Shown piece after piece: positions 1-12,805 of a DNA stretch of 64,000 nt. Under the pieces are notes generated by a model that ran no database searches, had not been told where the DNA came from, and saw only the letters and a list, made by a program, of their open reading frames with translations. The DNA lies in assembly GCA_964019415.1 (NCBI GenBank), contig OZ025889.1:3409078-3473077 (forward strand), given 5' to 3'. The stretch is from Ianthella basta (Eukaryota; Porifera; Demospongiae; Verongiida; Ianthellidae). A program made the position numbers and the translations under genes. Position 1 is the first letter of the stretch; each line of letters opens with the position of its first letter.

Positions 1-671
1 CATGCTGTGAGTGCAGTAACATAATCTCTGTACTGTGTATTGAGTTTGTATCAGGTTAAAAGCTTACTTTTCCCACTTCTTAAGATCAGTGCCCTTGTTG
101 TAATGAGTGATTCCATGTTCTATATTGTGCCTATATGTGCCACAATACTGTATGTCGCAATAATCTTGCAATCAGTAATGTTCGCGATCTTCGCGAATGG
201 AGCACAGTTAGTATTTCTATTGCAAACATTTATGTACATAATAATAGGCATGGTGTAATAATAATATATACTATGGCATCATACAAAGATGGTGGACTGA
301 CATACATTGACAGAAGCACTTGTTTGCTCGATTTCAGAAGCTACCGCTTCAGGTATCGGTAAAAACGGTTGGTTGTCATGTAGTACAGTCTCCTCACGAA
401 ATTTTCTTTGTGAACATTTCTGCCCTCCCCCCATTTCGAAAGTGATTTGTGAGAATTATAAGTTGCAAAATTTTACGACATACGGTATATGGTACGATCA
501 GCAGCACATGTACAATCAGTCACAGGCTGCCGCCAGGAAGTGTACAGCATGGATGTACCCAGGAACATGTGCACTGATTGTGTATTGTGTGTTGTGCAAT
601 TGGGATAGGGAATTGCAAAACTGCCGTGTTTGAGTTGCGTTTTATTCCTACCCACCCCGTCCTCTCCCCAG
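1..671. other. Left-edge intron or upstream sequence, no gene recognised
   Basis: This stretch precedes the first recognisable exon and is AT-rich. No frame with coding character was seen. A pyrimidine-rich run ending in CCCCAG just before position 672 is the 3' splice site of the following exon, so at least the right part is intron of the gene whose last exons follow. Confidence 0.5.
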
Positions 672-1326
672 GGACAGGTGTTGTCTCAGTATGTTGGGTA
701 CCCTGCAGCTAGTGGAATGACACCAGTTTACCCATACACAGCGTATTACTTCAGGTGAGCGGTGACCGTCTGCATGTGGATGTGGGTGGGTGCGCTACGC
801 GTGTGGATCATGGCATTGATGTGTCCCACATCCCGCTTTTTCTTTCCTTCATACTTCCTTACTCACCTCTCTCACCTCTACTTCCCTATTATTCTCTTCT
901 CCCTTCTCTCCCCATAGTCACTCACCCTATCCTATCCTTCCCACTCCCTCCTTTCTCCCATCCTCCCCGCACTCCTCTTCTCTCCTTCATTCTCACATCT
1001 ATCCCTCACTCAATCCTTTCCTATCCTATACACTCACCCATTCCACTCTCTCTCCTTCTCCCTCCAGCCCATACTCATTAGTTGGTGTGGAGGGACAGGC
1101 AGGAGCCAGCTCACTCTCCCTACCATTGCAAGCAGCCATGCCACCTCAGAGCCCTTATTTTGGATACAATAGCTTTACCATTCCCCAGTCTCCCACCTAC
1201 CTCCAACCCAGCCAATTCCAGCAAGGAACCACTGGGGGTGGAGGAGGCAGCCATTTTATGCAAATGGCTGCCACAACCCCTTCGCCTCTCTATCCTGTGT
1301 ACCCTGTACAGCAGCAACAACAGTGA
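672..1326 (+). CDS. 3' end of a Q/P/Y-rich protein, possibly an RNA-binding protein (partial)
   Basis: Two terminal exons are visible: 672-754 and 1068-1326. The first begins after a CCCCAG acceptor and ends at GTGAGC. The second follows a long pyrimidine tract ending CCTCCAG. The phases match (83 nt leaves two bases, completed by the next exon), and the frame runs to TGA at 1324-1326. The joined 114-residue tail is low complexity: Tyr/Pro/Ala-rich, then Gln/Pro/Gly-rich with a GGGGG run, ending in five glutamines. No folded domain is visible. Tails of this kind follow the RRM in animal RNA-binding proteins such as RBM24/RBM38, but that is a guess because any RRM would lie left of the window. 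The next gene on this strand starts about 2.4 kb downstream. Confidence 0.6.
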
Positions 1327-3735
1327 AATCCATGAATGCAGTGTAGCACATATCAAGAGCTAATACAGATCATCGATTCAACTGTAATTATTAACAATTT
1401 CGCCAATCAATTCAATCCATCAACAATTGTTCGGACACAGAGTCACTTAAGGGTAATCTTTATGCTACACATATTATTAAGTAAAATGTAATCAAGTATG
1501 TCGACGCACTATTAGCGAGCACACACAGCACAACACATGTACAGAACAAGTTGCAGGTACTCATAATTTAATTTAAAGTGCGTATGTAATGTAGAATTTA
1601 GTTGTATGGTGGATGTTTTGTTTTACAATTAGTGTTGTCTTGTTGTAATGGAATATTAATGTACATACTTGCGTAGTAACCTATGTGCATGCTGCCATAA
1701 CTGTAACATGTGGTGCTGAACATTCTCATTCGTGTCCATGACAAGTACACATGTGATGATTCTGTAGAGGCATACATGATTGTGTTAATATTCCACTGGT
1801 ACCAATTCTTGAGTAGGACAGAACTATTATTGATGATCGAATTAAGTGCAGGACGTTTCGACCTGGAGGTCTTTGTCAGCTGTGTACGGGTACATGTGAT
1901 TGATGTATTGGTTATGTATAGGTGGCTGCTATATGAGTTCAGGTTATCTTTTGGGTTCATTCCATTCCATATAAGGTGCGTGTGAATGTCAGGTGTCAGG
2001 ACTGTACCACTGTTTTTTGTATGCTTTCATGCATTGTCTCTCCATGGTCAACTAATCAACATAGCTATGTGAGTCACCATTTTGAGTGCGTCCTATCTAT
2101 ATGCAGAACACACTAAGGCACTTGCACCATGCTCCTAGGTGTGCAATATGCATTTATTGCCTTTGGTATTCAATTCATCTGTTTATCAGTATGGGCGTTT
2201 ATAAGTGTATGCTATATGGCATGTGCCCTTTATGTTGGGACCCAAAGAATGAATTCGAAAGGTCGGGCGCATGACTTAGGTGGTCAAGAGTCATTGTGGG
2301 CTGCACACACACACTAGCCTGTACTGTTGCAAGCCATGCACAAAGAGTGTTTGGTAGTGTGGGTCCATGCAGCCCCTGACCCCTGGTCTTTGGCCTTCCT
2401 CACTGGTGACCTGGGGCAGCCCACTCTGCCATAGTGAGCTATTGCCATTTCAACTTCCAGGCACTTAATACCAGCCAGATCAATCAAACCGTGCTAGCTT
2501 TAATATGTACATACACATGTACGCACACACGTACACACACACAATTACATATATGCATATTACAACTACATCCATGCATGCAGGGCACCACCCACACACA
2601 TGGCCCCGGTGCCTTGTTTACCCTTTGAATGGGTGTTGATCTGATCGAAGAGGAGATGGATTGACTGTTGGAAGTAGTGAAGATATTGAGTGGATAGAAG
2701 GCTTATTGGGGCTCAGGATAAGTGCAAATTGCATGGATGTTGTGTATGCAAAGGTAAAATAAGTGCAAAATCAAGAAATCAAAGCTGAATATAGTATACA
2801 TTGAAAGTTTGATGTGACCAAACATTGGCTTTATGTCATTCTTCATTATCAAAGAGCATGAACCTACAATTGTGATAAATACCAACTGCCTAATTGCTTA
2901 GCCATGCATACTTTGCCTCAGGTCATCAAGGGGATAAACAACAGCTAATCCACTGAATTTAGCTGGCCTAGGATCTGTCTTGGGTCAGTAATGTTATACC
3001 TGATGAGCATGCTATCTGACAATTTCTATCTCCATGCAGCCATGTGTTAGAACCCCCAGCTATGTAAACACCAAGCCTCAATGGCGTAAAGTCAGAAAAA
3101 ACATATTGTCAGTAAATATAACTGTCAGATTGTCCAGGTAATGTTAGCTAACTACCTGTCAGTACATTAGCAGTGGCAGTGAGAGACCTGTCAGTGATTG
3201 TGTTAGTGCACGATGACAATTAATGAACTGCATGAAAGAGGTGACAGAGATGACAGTGGTCTGCTGGAGATGACAAAGATGACAATGAAATGCTAGAGAT
3301 GACAGTGGACTGCTAGAAATGACAAAGATGACAGAGGTGACAGCAGAGTGGACTGCTAGGCTAAGAGATGTTGGAGATGACAATGGACTGCTAGACATGA
3401 ACAGTGATGACATTGGACTGATAAAGGTGATCAAATGTGGGCTGAATCGATGTCATATGTCAATATACTGATTATCTGCAGCTGGCTTGTAGGAAGAGGC
3501 TGTATTAAAGCCAAACAATGCAACTTGTATAGCTATAGGGTAACCACCCCTTGCGCCGGAATGGGTTCACCTTATGGGAGGATAAACGACATTCATTGAT
3601 GAAGTGGGCGGTTTATTGGAACATTCCGGTCGTTGCCCCAATCTGCGTCCCCTCAAGTGGTACGGCCAGTGTACTCTTGGCATTCGAGGTTTGTCGTTGG
3701 CCGCTCGCTCGTTCGCTCTACGGCAGGGAGTCAAA
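1327..3735. other. Intergenic region: 3' flank, diverged repeats, YAP promoter
   Basis: The left part is presumably 3' UTR and flank of the preceding gene. A degenerate tandem repeat lies at about 3236-3425. The last 200 bp before the YAP start codon are GC-richer and contain GGAATG and CATTCC motifs. No convincing coding frame was seen elsewhere. Confidence 0.5.
3236..3425. repeat. Degenerate minisatellite (GATGACA / GGACTGCTAG words)
   Basis: The words GATGACAG, GATGACAA and GGACTGCTAG recur in imperfect head-to-tail order, with a period of roughly 50 bp broken by insertions. It lies about 300 bp upstream of the YAP start codon and has no coding potential. Confidence 0.6.
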
Positions 3736-6732
3736 ATGTCCGAGGGAGAGAAGTACAACGTGACAGTCACCGATCCGGAGTCCCTGGACAAACTCTTTGA
3801 GGTTGTGAGCCAGGGAACGAAACCGCAGCTGCAGTCCCCAGCAAAGAAGCTTGGTCTCCCTTCCACCATGTTCATCGAACCGCCGGGGGGAACAGGAATG
3901 CACGCGAGGACCCACTCTCTACCGCCTAACATTGGCGCCCAGGCTCGGGACCTCCCTCTACCGTACGGATGGGAAGCAGCCTATACCAAGGATGGACTCT
4001 CCTACTACATCGAGTGAGTTTCCGGTCATTGCACTAGCACATGTGTCGCTCGCGCCATGCCTTGTGGCGACCCTTACGAGACTCACCAGCCGTGACTCCT
4101 GCCTCAGAGCCTTTAGGCGTCTTCGCGCCTTTTAGTTTGGTTTTCAATTTTGCCTCCAAGTGGTTTTGGACCAACGGGTGGGCTTGCGCGCCAGTGGCGC
4201 CAGACCTAGGGGCTGGGCGGGCAGGCTCCTGGGAGGGAGGGCGTCTGTGTGTCCTCTTCGTGCCTTCTCTTGAGGAAGGGATTAAAGTTAGAGGCATACA
4301 CCATGCATCAAGCTGGAGTGGGATGGCTGGTTGCCACACACTGGCTGTCATGTTGACAAGCACACACTCTTACCACAAGTGGAAGTTGTTGACAGCTCTC
4401 TCATCACAGAGTTAACATTGAGTGTCACCTTGTCACCATGTGTCAGTGTTGCCCCATTGTGCGTTGCCTCTAAGTCTTTGGGGTTTGTATTGTGAAGTTG
4501 GCAGTGGCTCTGTGTTGAGTTGGGGAGGGGGAGGGGGGGGGGGGTAGTTTGTGTGTGGAGAAGGCACCAGCAATCACTTTTTGGATATTTCTTCCTGTTA
4601 ACCACAACTGCCTTATATGGTGCTTCTTTGTTTGGCTGCTGCCCTCAGACTAATTGGTTCCACTTGTTGCCCCAATCAGCAGAGGCAGCTGCATACCACT
4701 TTCGCTGAGATGGTGGTTCGGAGGGTGAGAGTGATGATTTGGAGCTGTGGTGGAAGGAAGTGTGATAGCGGGTGGGGTGTGTCAAGAGGGGGGGGGGGAT
4801 AATGATAGAGGAAGTGATGGTGGGAGAAGTTGCTGTGGGGTGGGGGTGATGAGGGAGTCCCTTTGAGACTACTTTCAACATCCTCGAGTATCCTTACAAA
4901 TTTCATGTAAAGGAATAGAGCAGACACACGAACTTCTAAAGTAGAACTGTTTAAAAAGGGTGCTGCGTTAGGTGTGTGGCAGGAGGGCTGGCTAGCTAGC
5001 TGGCGAGGATTATGTAACCTCCTGTGGTCTTGCAGTGTTGTTATCTTGCATTGTGTGGTTGGTGTACGATGTTGGCACCCTGTACCCTGTTTACTGCAAG
5101 TTGTGACAGCAGAAACGTCTGCTAGATCTGTGTACCACTGCTCATGTGTACGTACGTGCATTTGTACTGTGGTGTGTGTGTGTGTGTGTGCGTGCGTGTG
5201 TGTGTGTGTGTGTGTGTGTGAGAGCTAAGACCCATACTTCCTTACTCTTGTTTGGCCTCCCTACGAGATGAACTCAACGGCACATCCTTTCACTCCATTC
5301 TTCTCATCCCTTTCTGTGCCCATGCTTTTTGAGATTTCCTCTGTGCTGGTATCAGCGGAGGCATGCTACAGAACATGTGACTCTGTTGCTGTGCTCCTTG
5401 GGCATGCCTTGTCAGTCATAGTTCATGAGGGACATTTGTTTGCCACATGGTGTGTGTGTACGTATGTACATCTTTAGATATGTGTGTCTCTGCACATGTG
5501 TATGTGTCCACCCTGGTACATGCATGGGTGTGCATGTTTGTATGTGCATGCAGTCAAACACGTACATACGTATGTACGTATGTACTGATAGCCTGTGCAA
5601 TGTGTTCCCTCAAGTTCTTCATGCGTGTTCATTGCGTTAATTTGTGTTTGTGTGTTCTGGCACTGAGTGAGTGTCTTCTCCGCAGTTGCTTAGTCCTTCA
5701 CGATGACTTCCACTCTTTCCTCATGTGTGAGTGTTGTGAGTTGTGGTCTAACACACGGGTCAGTGGGGTACCAGTGTAGGTTTCAGTGTGTGAGCGGGTC
5801 ACCTTAGGTGATTTGTTGTGTGGGCTCTCCCCCTGTTCTCCTCTCATCACATCATCCCTACTGGTATGCCCATGTGTATGGCATCCTGTATCAATAGACA
5901 GAGAGAGGGATGATGTCATGTAGTTGTGATGATGCAATGTGATGTCGTGTTATGATGTCATGGGCGTCTTGCTTCACATTGTGATGTCATTTTGATGATG
6001 CACTGATAGTAGATGATGTCGTGACCTTACAGTTGTATTATGGAGGAGTAGCATAGATTGTGGCTCACTACATACATAGACCACCTCTCCTGAGTGCTTG
6101 TATGGCTGAGACTGTTGGTTAATCATCTAGTTACCATGGATATGCAATGTTCTTTGTTGGAATGTGCCCTTACCCTTCTCTGATGTTATTGCTTCTCTTT
6201 GACTGGTAATAGGATGTGGTTCTTTTGGTAGGGACAGCTAGACCACTGTGCTTTGGGAGATAGTAGGATGTGGTGATTCTGGTGCAGACACTGCCTATTC
6301 TCCTCTGGTGCTACAGACAGATGGATACTGTCTACTGTGGCAGACCTTAGTCTTAGTCTACATTCAGTAAGGCGGCTTCTTCCAGGAATTCCTACTGCTG
6401 AAGGTGCATTTGCCGAGATAAGGGATGAATCTCTTGTGTTTTGTCTCAGTGCGACGGGTGTCTTGGTGAAACGACGGGTGTCTTGGTGAAACGAATCGTC
6501 TAGGCTTTGTGTTGGCTGGTTTGCTCTGCACTCTCTGTTTGTGCACTAAGGTGTATACACTACCTATTGCCTATTGCTATTTGTAGTCACTTCTTTCCAT
6601 GTTTTGTGGTTACTTCCTTGTGTTGCCTTTGAGGGAGTGAAAGGGACTCCTTCTGCTTTGTAGGCTGATGCCTGCTTTTGAAACCAATGGACAAGTGTAA
6701 GAGGTATCACTTTGAAAATGAATTCTTTAGGG

Positions 6733-6810
<78 letters not shown>

Positions 6811-9800
6811 GTGTTTGGGTGTGTGTGTGGTGCATGTACGTGTGGAAGGGAGGGAGGGAGGGAGGGAGGGAGGAGATAGGGTGAGGTGGATAGGGTGTGT
6901 TGTGTGGTGCTGTGCTTGCATTGTGTGAGTCTCAACTAGTTCATAACATTGGTGTGTATAATAGCGACTGGGTCTATCAAGTTCTGTGGGTCTAGAGCCA
7001 TGAGCTGAAGTATACAGTGGGTGTGTATGTACTGCAGGGGCTGGATAGGCACTGCATGCTGTATGGTTACTTGTTAGGATTGATGGTGTGAAGGACCTGT
7101 GTAGCGTATGTGTGTGGGGGGGGGGGGGGGGGATGATGTTTGCATAATGCCTGCAGACTTGTACGTGTGTGCAAATGCACACACCCTTCACATGCACATT
7201 CATGTTGTATGTACATATCGCATCCATGGTGGTGCCACGTGGGACATCGCCTGCATGATACGTACTTTATCTGTTGCCTCCTTGTATGTCCTCACCTCTG
7301 TATCAGTCACATTCGTGTGTATGTACACACTGCATAGCATGAGTGCCTGCTTGAGTACCTGTGTCATGCCACTTCTTATTGGGTGTAGTCAGGAGGCAAC
7401 GCGTATATCACTTGTGTTAAGCGTACGTATCTGCATATCCTTGTGTATGAATATTGTTGTGGGTGAGCTGCATGTGTTAGTGTGCCTTGTGACACAGATT
7501 GACCGCAGGCAAGCTTAGACAGGCAGTCTTTTACAGTTTTGCCTGTCTGTGTGTCTGAGGTCAAGCAATTGTGCATGACTGGGCTATGCCTTTCCTTGCT
7601 TCCTCCCCTTCCAGTAAGTATGTGCGTAGGTATTGCTTGTTCCTCCCTCCCTCCTCCTCTTCGCACTACTGACTTTGCCTCTTCCTTCCCCTTACCTTTC
7701 CCTCTGTGTGGGCATCTGCACCCCCATATGCTTTCCTCTTCTGTGTTATGTGTTATGTTGTCCTCCGTTCCTCCACTCCCCTCCCTCCATTCGTCTCTAC
7801 TTCAATCTCCTTCCCTCTTCTCCATTCCCTCCCTCCATTCCCCTCTTCTTCAATCTCCTTCCCACTTCTCCATTCCCTCCCTCCATTCCCCTCTTCTTCA
7901 ATCTCCTTCCCTCTTCTCCATTCCCTCCCTCCATTCCCCTCTTCTTCAATCTCCTTCCCTCTTCTCCATTCCCTCCCTCCATTCCCCTCTTCTCCATTCT
8001 CCTTACCTCTCCTCTTTTTCCTTCCTCCTTCCATCTTCTCTAATCCCCTCTCCATATCCCTCTCCATTACCTGCCCTCCCTGGCCTTTCCCTAGTTCCCA
8101 CACAGCTCCCATTCATCCCTTCCCAAGGGTGTAACGGTGTTTCTTTTCCCATTTCATGTAGGATGTAGTGGAGAGGTGTGCTCTTTTCGTGTCTGTATCA
8201 ATCCTGTACAAACAGACAGGTTACCTGATACTCCCCAGTGTATGGAGTTCTTTAATGGTCCACGGCTGTTGCCTCTATTGATCCCTATTTGCAGCACCTT
8301 GGGAAAGTGTGGGGGAGTATGTATATGCGTAACAGACGCCAGCTTGTCTGGTCATGCTGTGCACTTGTGTAGTAGCAGATGGTATTGTGTAGCGTGTGTG
8401 TGTATACGTGTTGAGTACCAGTGTGTATGCATCCAAGTCAGCTAGAGCACACTGCTGGGATGGCATTCACTTGTTGCTACACTGGTTGTTAAGGTGGTTG
8501 CTAGGCTCAAGCCACACGTTGATGTGCACCTGTCTCTCAGAGACACCACAGTAGCCTATGGAATATACCTACATACGTACCTACAGTGGGCCAGTGTCCT
8601 GCACAACAAACAGATCCATTCAGGTGTCCTATTTCTCCTCTGTGTGTGAATGTGTTGTATTGCGAGATGCCATGTGCTGTGCCAATGTACAGCCTATCAT
8701 GTGCCCACATATGTATGTGAGGGGCAGCTGCATTGGCAATGAGGTGTGCCCATCAGGGTAGGCTTACCGTTCATGTTGGATTCAATGTCACCCACCGTGG
8801 GAGATGTTGAGACAAAAGGGTTTTGAGTGCAGAAGTAGGTATTGAGATCTAATAAGCGTGGATTATCGTGTTAGCTGGCCTTCTGATACCCCACTGGCCC
8901 CTTGTGATCTTCTAGGGGTTGCTTTTGGTGTTTGTGTCTTCAAATGAGGCCACAACTCACCCGTGTTGCTCCACCACACCTACAAGGATACCCCTGTCTG
9001 CCTCATGTGGAAGCCATGCGCCATGGGACAACTTGACTAAACAGCCAAAGGCTACTCTGTGTGGCTTCTCTGTGCCACTTGGAGATAGTTGGAGGGAGGC
9101 TGGTTGCCATGCCAGCAGGCGCAGGCACATTTGTTACTGTGGGTTGCATTTCACACCTGCACAAGAATGCAGGATAGGGAGCCTGTATGTTTGTTGTGTT
9201 GTGAGGGGCCATCCCAGTGTGTGGGGGTACCACACAACAGGTCTGAGGTCTTGTGAGTGCTCCTGGGGTGCCATAGGGGAGGTTGGGGTGTTTCTAGTGG
9301 GTTGGATGTCTCGATGATTGAGGTGTCATTAATTATATTAGTATGGGGGGTTCCATTTGAAGGGTGGGTGAGGGTTTGTGTGAGGAGATAAGATGTGTGG
9401 GTGTTGGTGTGGGTGGTACTGTGGGTGTGGGTGTGTGTGTCATGTATCCAGATGCTACATGATTCTGTGTGGGACTCGTGTGCAGGTGTATGTGAGTGTG
9501 TGTGAACTACACACGTATTTATGTATATGTGGACAGGTGTTTGTGGGAAATGGGCATATTGTGTTTCTCACAGTGATGACCGTAGAGTTACCTTAATTCT
9601 GGTGCACTGATGTACCATGGAATGTGCATGGGAAAACATGTTTGTGGTGCCTGTAGAAAGCATTCTCTGGAGTGTCACGTGTCTTCTCTGCAAATGCAGT
9701 GTGAGGCTTAATCCTTACGTATAGTTAGTACGTACAGTGGAGCCTCCTTATAGAGGGGGCACACCAGCTCTCTGGTAAGGGCAACAGGTCCTGTCCCAGC

Positions 9801-10937
9801 TATGTGCTACACAGGCATGGTTGCTAATCTGTATACCTCTGAAATGTGGACACTTTGCTTATCTGGACACTCGGGGTAGTCCCAAAGGTGTCAAGGATGG
9901 AGAGGTGCTCCAATATTGCTTCATACCACATACATCTAATGTGCCTGTGGTATTGAGTACCTCTTCCGATAGTTAGATTGATGGCAAATTGGAGGGAGGG
10001 AGACACTAAGCCACAGCTCTAGCAGTAGTGTGTTTGTGTAGTGTACAATGCATTGCTCTTTATGCTGCATTCAGCCAATGGTGTCTGTATGTATGTGTTT
10101 CTCCTACTCCCTTCCATTCTATCCAGTCATAATCGCAAGACCACTCAATGGGAGCATCCCCTTAGGGGAGGATCGGGCAGCCGCTTTCCTGGGCATCCCT
10201 TACAGAACCACCAGCATGCGGGTATCACTCCTGCCCTGCCATACAATGCCCCACACCACGTCACCCACCAGCTGCACCAGGCACAGACACCCCCACATCC
10301 ACTAGGTGCGCCCGCACCTGGATGGGACCAGATGGGCACTTCCACTCCTCCGGGTGAGCTTGCACACCAGCGCTATTCCCCTCACCAGCACCGCCCATCA
10401 CTGAATGCAGGGCAGCCCGGTCCTCACCAGTACTCCAGCTCACACAGTGGCTCCATTGGCAGTCCTGGGACACCGGGGAACATTGTTGGGGGACAGGCAG
10501 GCCCTGGATACAACCTCCACCAGCGGCAGCAAAGCATGCCGCACATCCTTTCCTCCCCTAGCCACCCGCAGGCCCACTGGGAGCAGTTGAGGCGTAACGA
10601 GAGAGGGAATCTCCTGGGTGACCCCTACCTCACACCAGAGCACATTCGTCAGAGCTCGCAAGACTCAGGTGTGGTGACCAATCCCTCAGCTTATGGTCAT
10701 GACTATGCCATGGCTGATGAAATGGATTCTCCCGTTGGTGCAGGAGTCGGTGGTCATGGCACTTCCTTTGGCCAGCAATCTCAGTTGCCACAGAGGAGAA
10801 ACATGGAAATTATTGATCACTTGCCTGGCGCAAATGTTGACACAGGGATGACCGGGATGGAGACGGACAACTTACAGCCATCCATAGATCCATCTATGAT
10901 GGTGGGTGATCTGGAAAACTACTCACAGTGGGTTTAA
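3736..10937 (+). CDS. YAP1: YAP/Yorkie, Hippo-pathway transcriptional co-activator
   Basis: Two exons, 3736-4013 and 10127-10937, join in phase (ATC GA|T CAT) and encode 362 residues. YAP is the nuclear co-activator of TEAD factors and is inhibited by LATS kinases. Residues about 13-50 match the TEAD-binding region (DPESLDKLF helix, then KKLGLPSTMF loop with Ser43). HARTHS at 56-61 is a LATS site (HxRxxS), equivalent to human Ser127. One WW domain spans about 73-104 with Trp79 and Trp101, and is interrupted by the intron. HQRQQS (224-229) and HIRQSS (265-270) are further HxRxxS sites; the last is followed by QDSG, as in the human phosphodegron region. DEMD and LPGANVD also match the YAP C-terminal region. 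The protein ends SQWV, a plausible PDZ ligand. The ATG at 3736 has A at -3. An in-frame ATG at 3604 would add 44 unrelated residues and was not preferred. Confidence 0.94.
6737..6802 (+). repeat. (GT)n microsatellite in YAP intron
   Basis: An essentially pure GT dinucleotide array of about 33 units, followed by imperfect GT-rich sequence and a run of GGGA units at 6847-6871. Confidence 0.95.
7790..8000 (+). repeat. 48-bp pyrimidine minisatellite in YAP intron
   Basis: Just over four head-to-tail copies of a 48-bp unit made almost only of C and T (words CTTCTTCAAT, CTCCTTCC, CTTCTCCATTCC, CTCCCTCCATTCCC). It lies in a longer polypyrimidine domain of about 7600-8100. Open frames across it on both strands are a product of the 48-bp (16-codon) period. 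Confidence 0.9.
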
Positions 10938-12805
10938 CTGTCACCATGGCAACGTAAATGGATCAATTTGTGGCAGAGACATTTCACAATTTTTCAGTCT
11001 TTTGGCCATACAGTGCTATAAGTAAGACCTGTACAGAAGCTCTAGACACCCTGTATTTGGAACACCTCTTATATAGTGCACCCTGAACCTACACATTATT
11101 TTTGTAGCTTCCTGCAAGTATCTATGTATGTAATTTTCACCCTGTAGATCTTTTATATACATACGTACACATGACTTTGTTCCTTTGTACACATACACAT
11201 GTACACACTCACTCAGTGTCTGTTGTGTTTCTGTTCACTGCAGTAGGTTGTATCATGCGTAAAGTGCACTGTACATCATGTTAATGTCACTGTTAGATAT
11301 ATTATACTGTACGTACGTATGTATTATGTATGTAATGCATGAACACATGCATAGGTGGGTAGTATCCTGTGCATACCTTATGTGTGCTTAGCTGAATCAC
11401 AGATGGCTGCATGGACAGGTGTATGTACACAAGTAGGGTACATGTTGGTATACTTGTGTACATGGGATGTGCTGTTTGAAGTGACAATCGCTGAGTATGT
11501 ACAATATAACATTGTATTATACGGTATGTCATTTACGCATTCACATGAAGTTCTTGACACTTTCTATTAATTCCAGACACCTTTGGGACAGTGGGTTTAG
11601 GGTTCTGACGTGTGCATCTTTGAACGCTCAGTTGCGTGAATGTAAAGTATTGAGATCCGAAGGTAGATTCATAATAATGTGTCTTGAACAATTAATGCTT
11701 GAAGCATGCATATGTGAACTCTGTCCCTTTCCAATGCTTTAATTCATGTGATTGTATAATAGCTATAGGTCAAAGTGGTCCTGATTGGAGACATGTCCTA
11801 GGCTCATTTCAGTGGTATAGTTTCAAATTTAATTGTGTGCATCTCTATTGGCCATGTGGAACACCATATGCATGCAGTAAGCACCGTCTATCTTCAATCA
11901 TTGCTCGAGGTAATTAACTTTGCACACGTGTACATAGCTAGGACGTTGACAGCTATTCAGAGTGTCCTTTCGTGGGAGCATAAGCACAATTACCATTTAA
12001 GACAGAGACACTTGCAATTAGTAGTTACATACGGATGACCTCAAATATGCTAAAATTGTATATACCCCCACACTTAAATTTGCTGCACCACAATGTATAT
12101 ACCCATGCCACAACTAGCTAATTTGTAAAGTATCCAATGTCTCATACACATACACATGTGCACACATGCATGATGAAAGTGTTTACAGTCAATGCAGTAA
12201 CTTTGTATGCTACACTTCAGCAGAGACATTAATGTAATTACTGTAATTGCTGAAACGCCCAGTTTCAAGTATCATGAACAAATGTGCAGTAAACCTGTCT
12301 GTAGTGGTCACTGCATGGCTAAGCAGCCAGTCTCCCATGCCCATCTGGCATGCAAAGACAACACAGCATGTCCGCAGTGCCAGTAACACGAGGTCCCGTG
12401 GGTATACTCTATTCAGTAACTGGATTAGAACGTTCGAGACAGGTTTCAGGTGCCACTCACATGCACATTATATATATCTACAGAGCAAGGCTCACAGCTG
12501 TGTTTGCTTACATTCTCCTTTGAAAGGGCTACATTCCTCCCATCTCTTCAGAGATGAAAGTTCATAGCTATCATTGAAGCCCTTGGAGATGGCAGAAGTG
12601 GACAGTCCTTGTTGAAGAAGCTTTAAGTTGCATCACTGGTAGTTCTCCCAGCAGTCACTAGCAGGGAAAAATAATCTGGTTACTTACTTCCGAGGGAACT
12701 ACCACTGAACATTCCTTCAACCCTTGAGCATAATTATTATGCAGTAAATAATTAGGTGGCAATGAGTTACACAAAGCACAGATATACTGTTCAGCATGTC
12801 TCGTG
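10938..12805. other. Convergent spacer between YAP and TOMM22 3' ends
   Basis: About 1.9 kb between two tail-to-tail genes, expected to hold both 3' UTRs. The sequence is AT-rich with many TACGTA-type words. No further coding frame is supported. Confidence 0.5.

Larger units (their letters stand above)
4014..10126 (+). other. YAP intron 1, repeat-filled, 6.1 kb
   Basis: The intron starts GTGAGT and ends ATCCAG. It contains (GT)n near 5172-5220 and 6737-6802, a G-run at 7117-7131, a GGGA run at 6847-6871, a pyrimidine tract from about 7600 to 8100 with a 48-bp tandem repeat, and pieces of dispersed repeats near 9737. No additional exon is required, because the flanking exons join in phase inside the WW domain. 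No second WW-like frame was seen. Confidence 0.7.

Noticed and set aside
755..1081. 108-residue Ser/Pro/Leu-rich frame
   Set aside because: It is the pyrimidine-rich intron between the two terminal exons of the first gene.
7539..8168. 209-residue Ser/Pro/Leu-rich frame
   Set aside because: It lies in a polypyrimidine tract with a 48-bp repeat inside the YAP intron; the composition explains the lack of stops.
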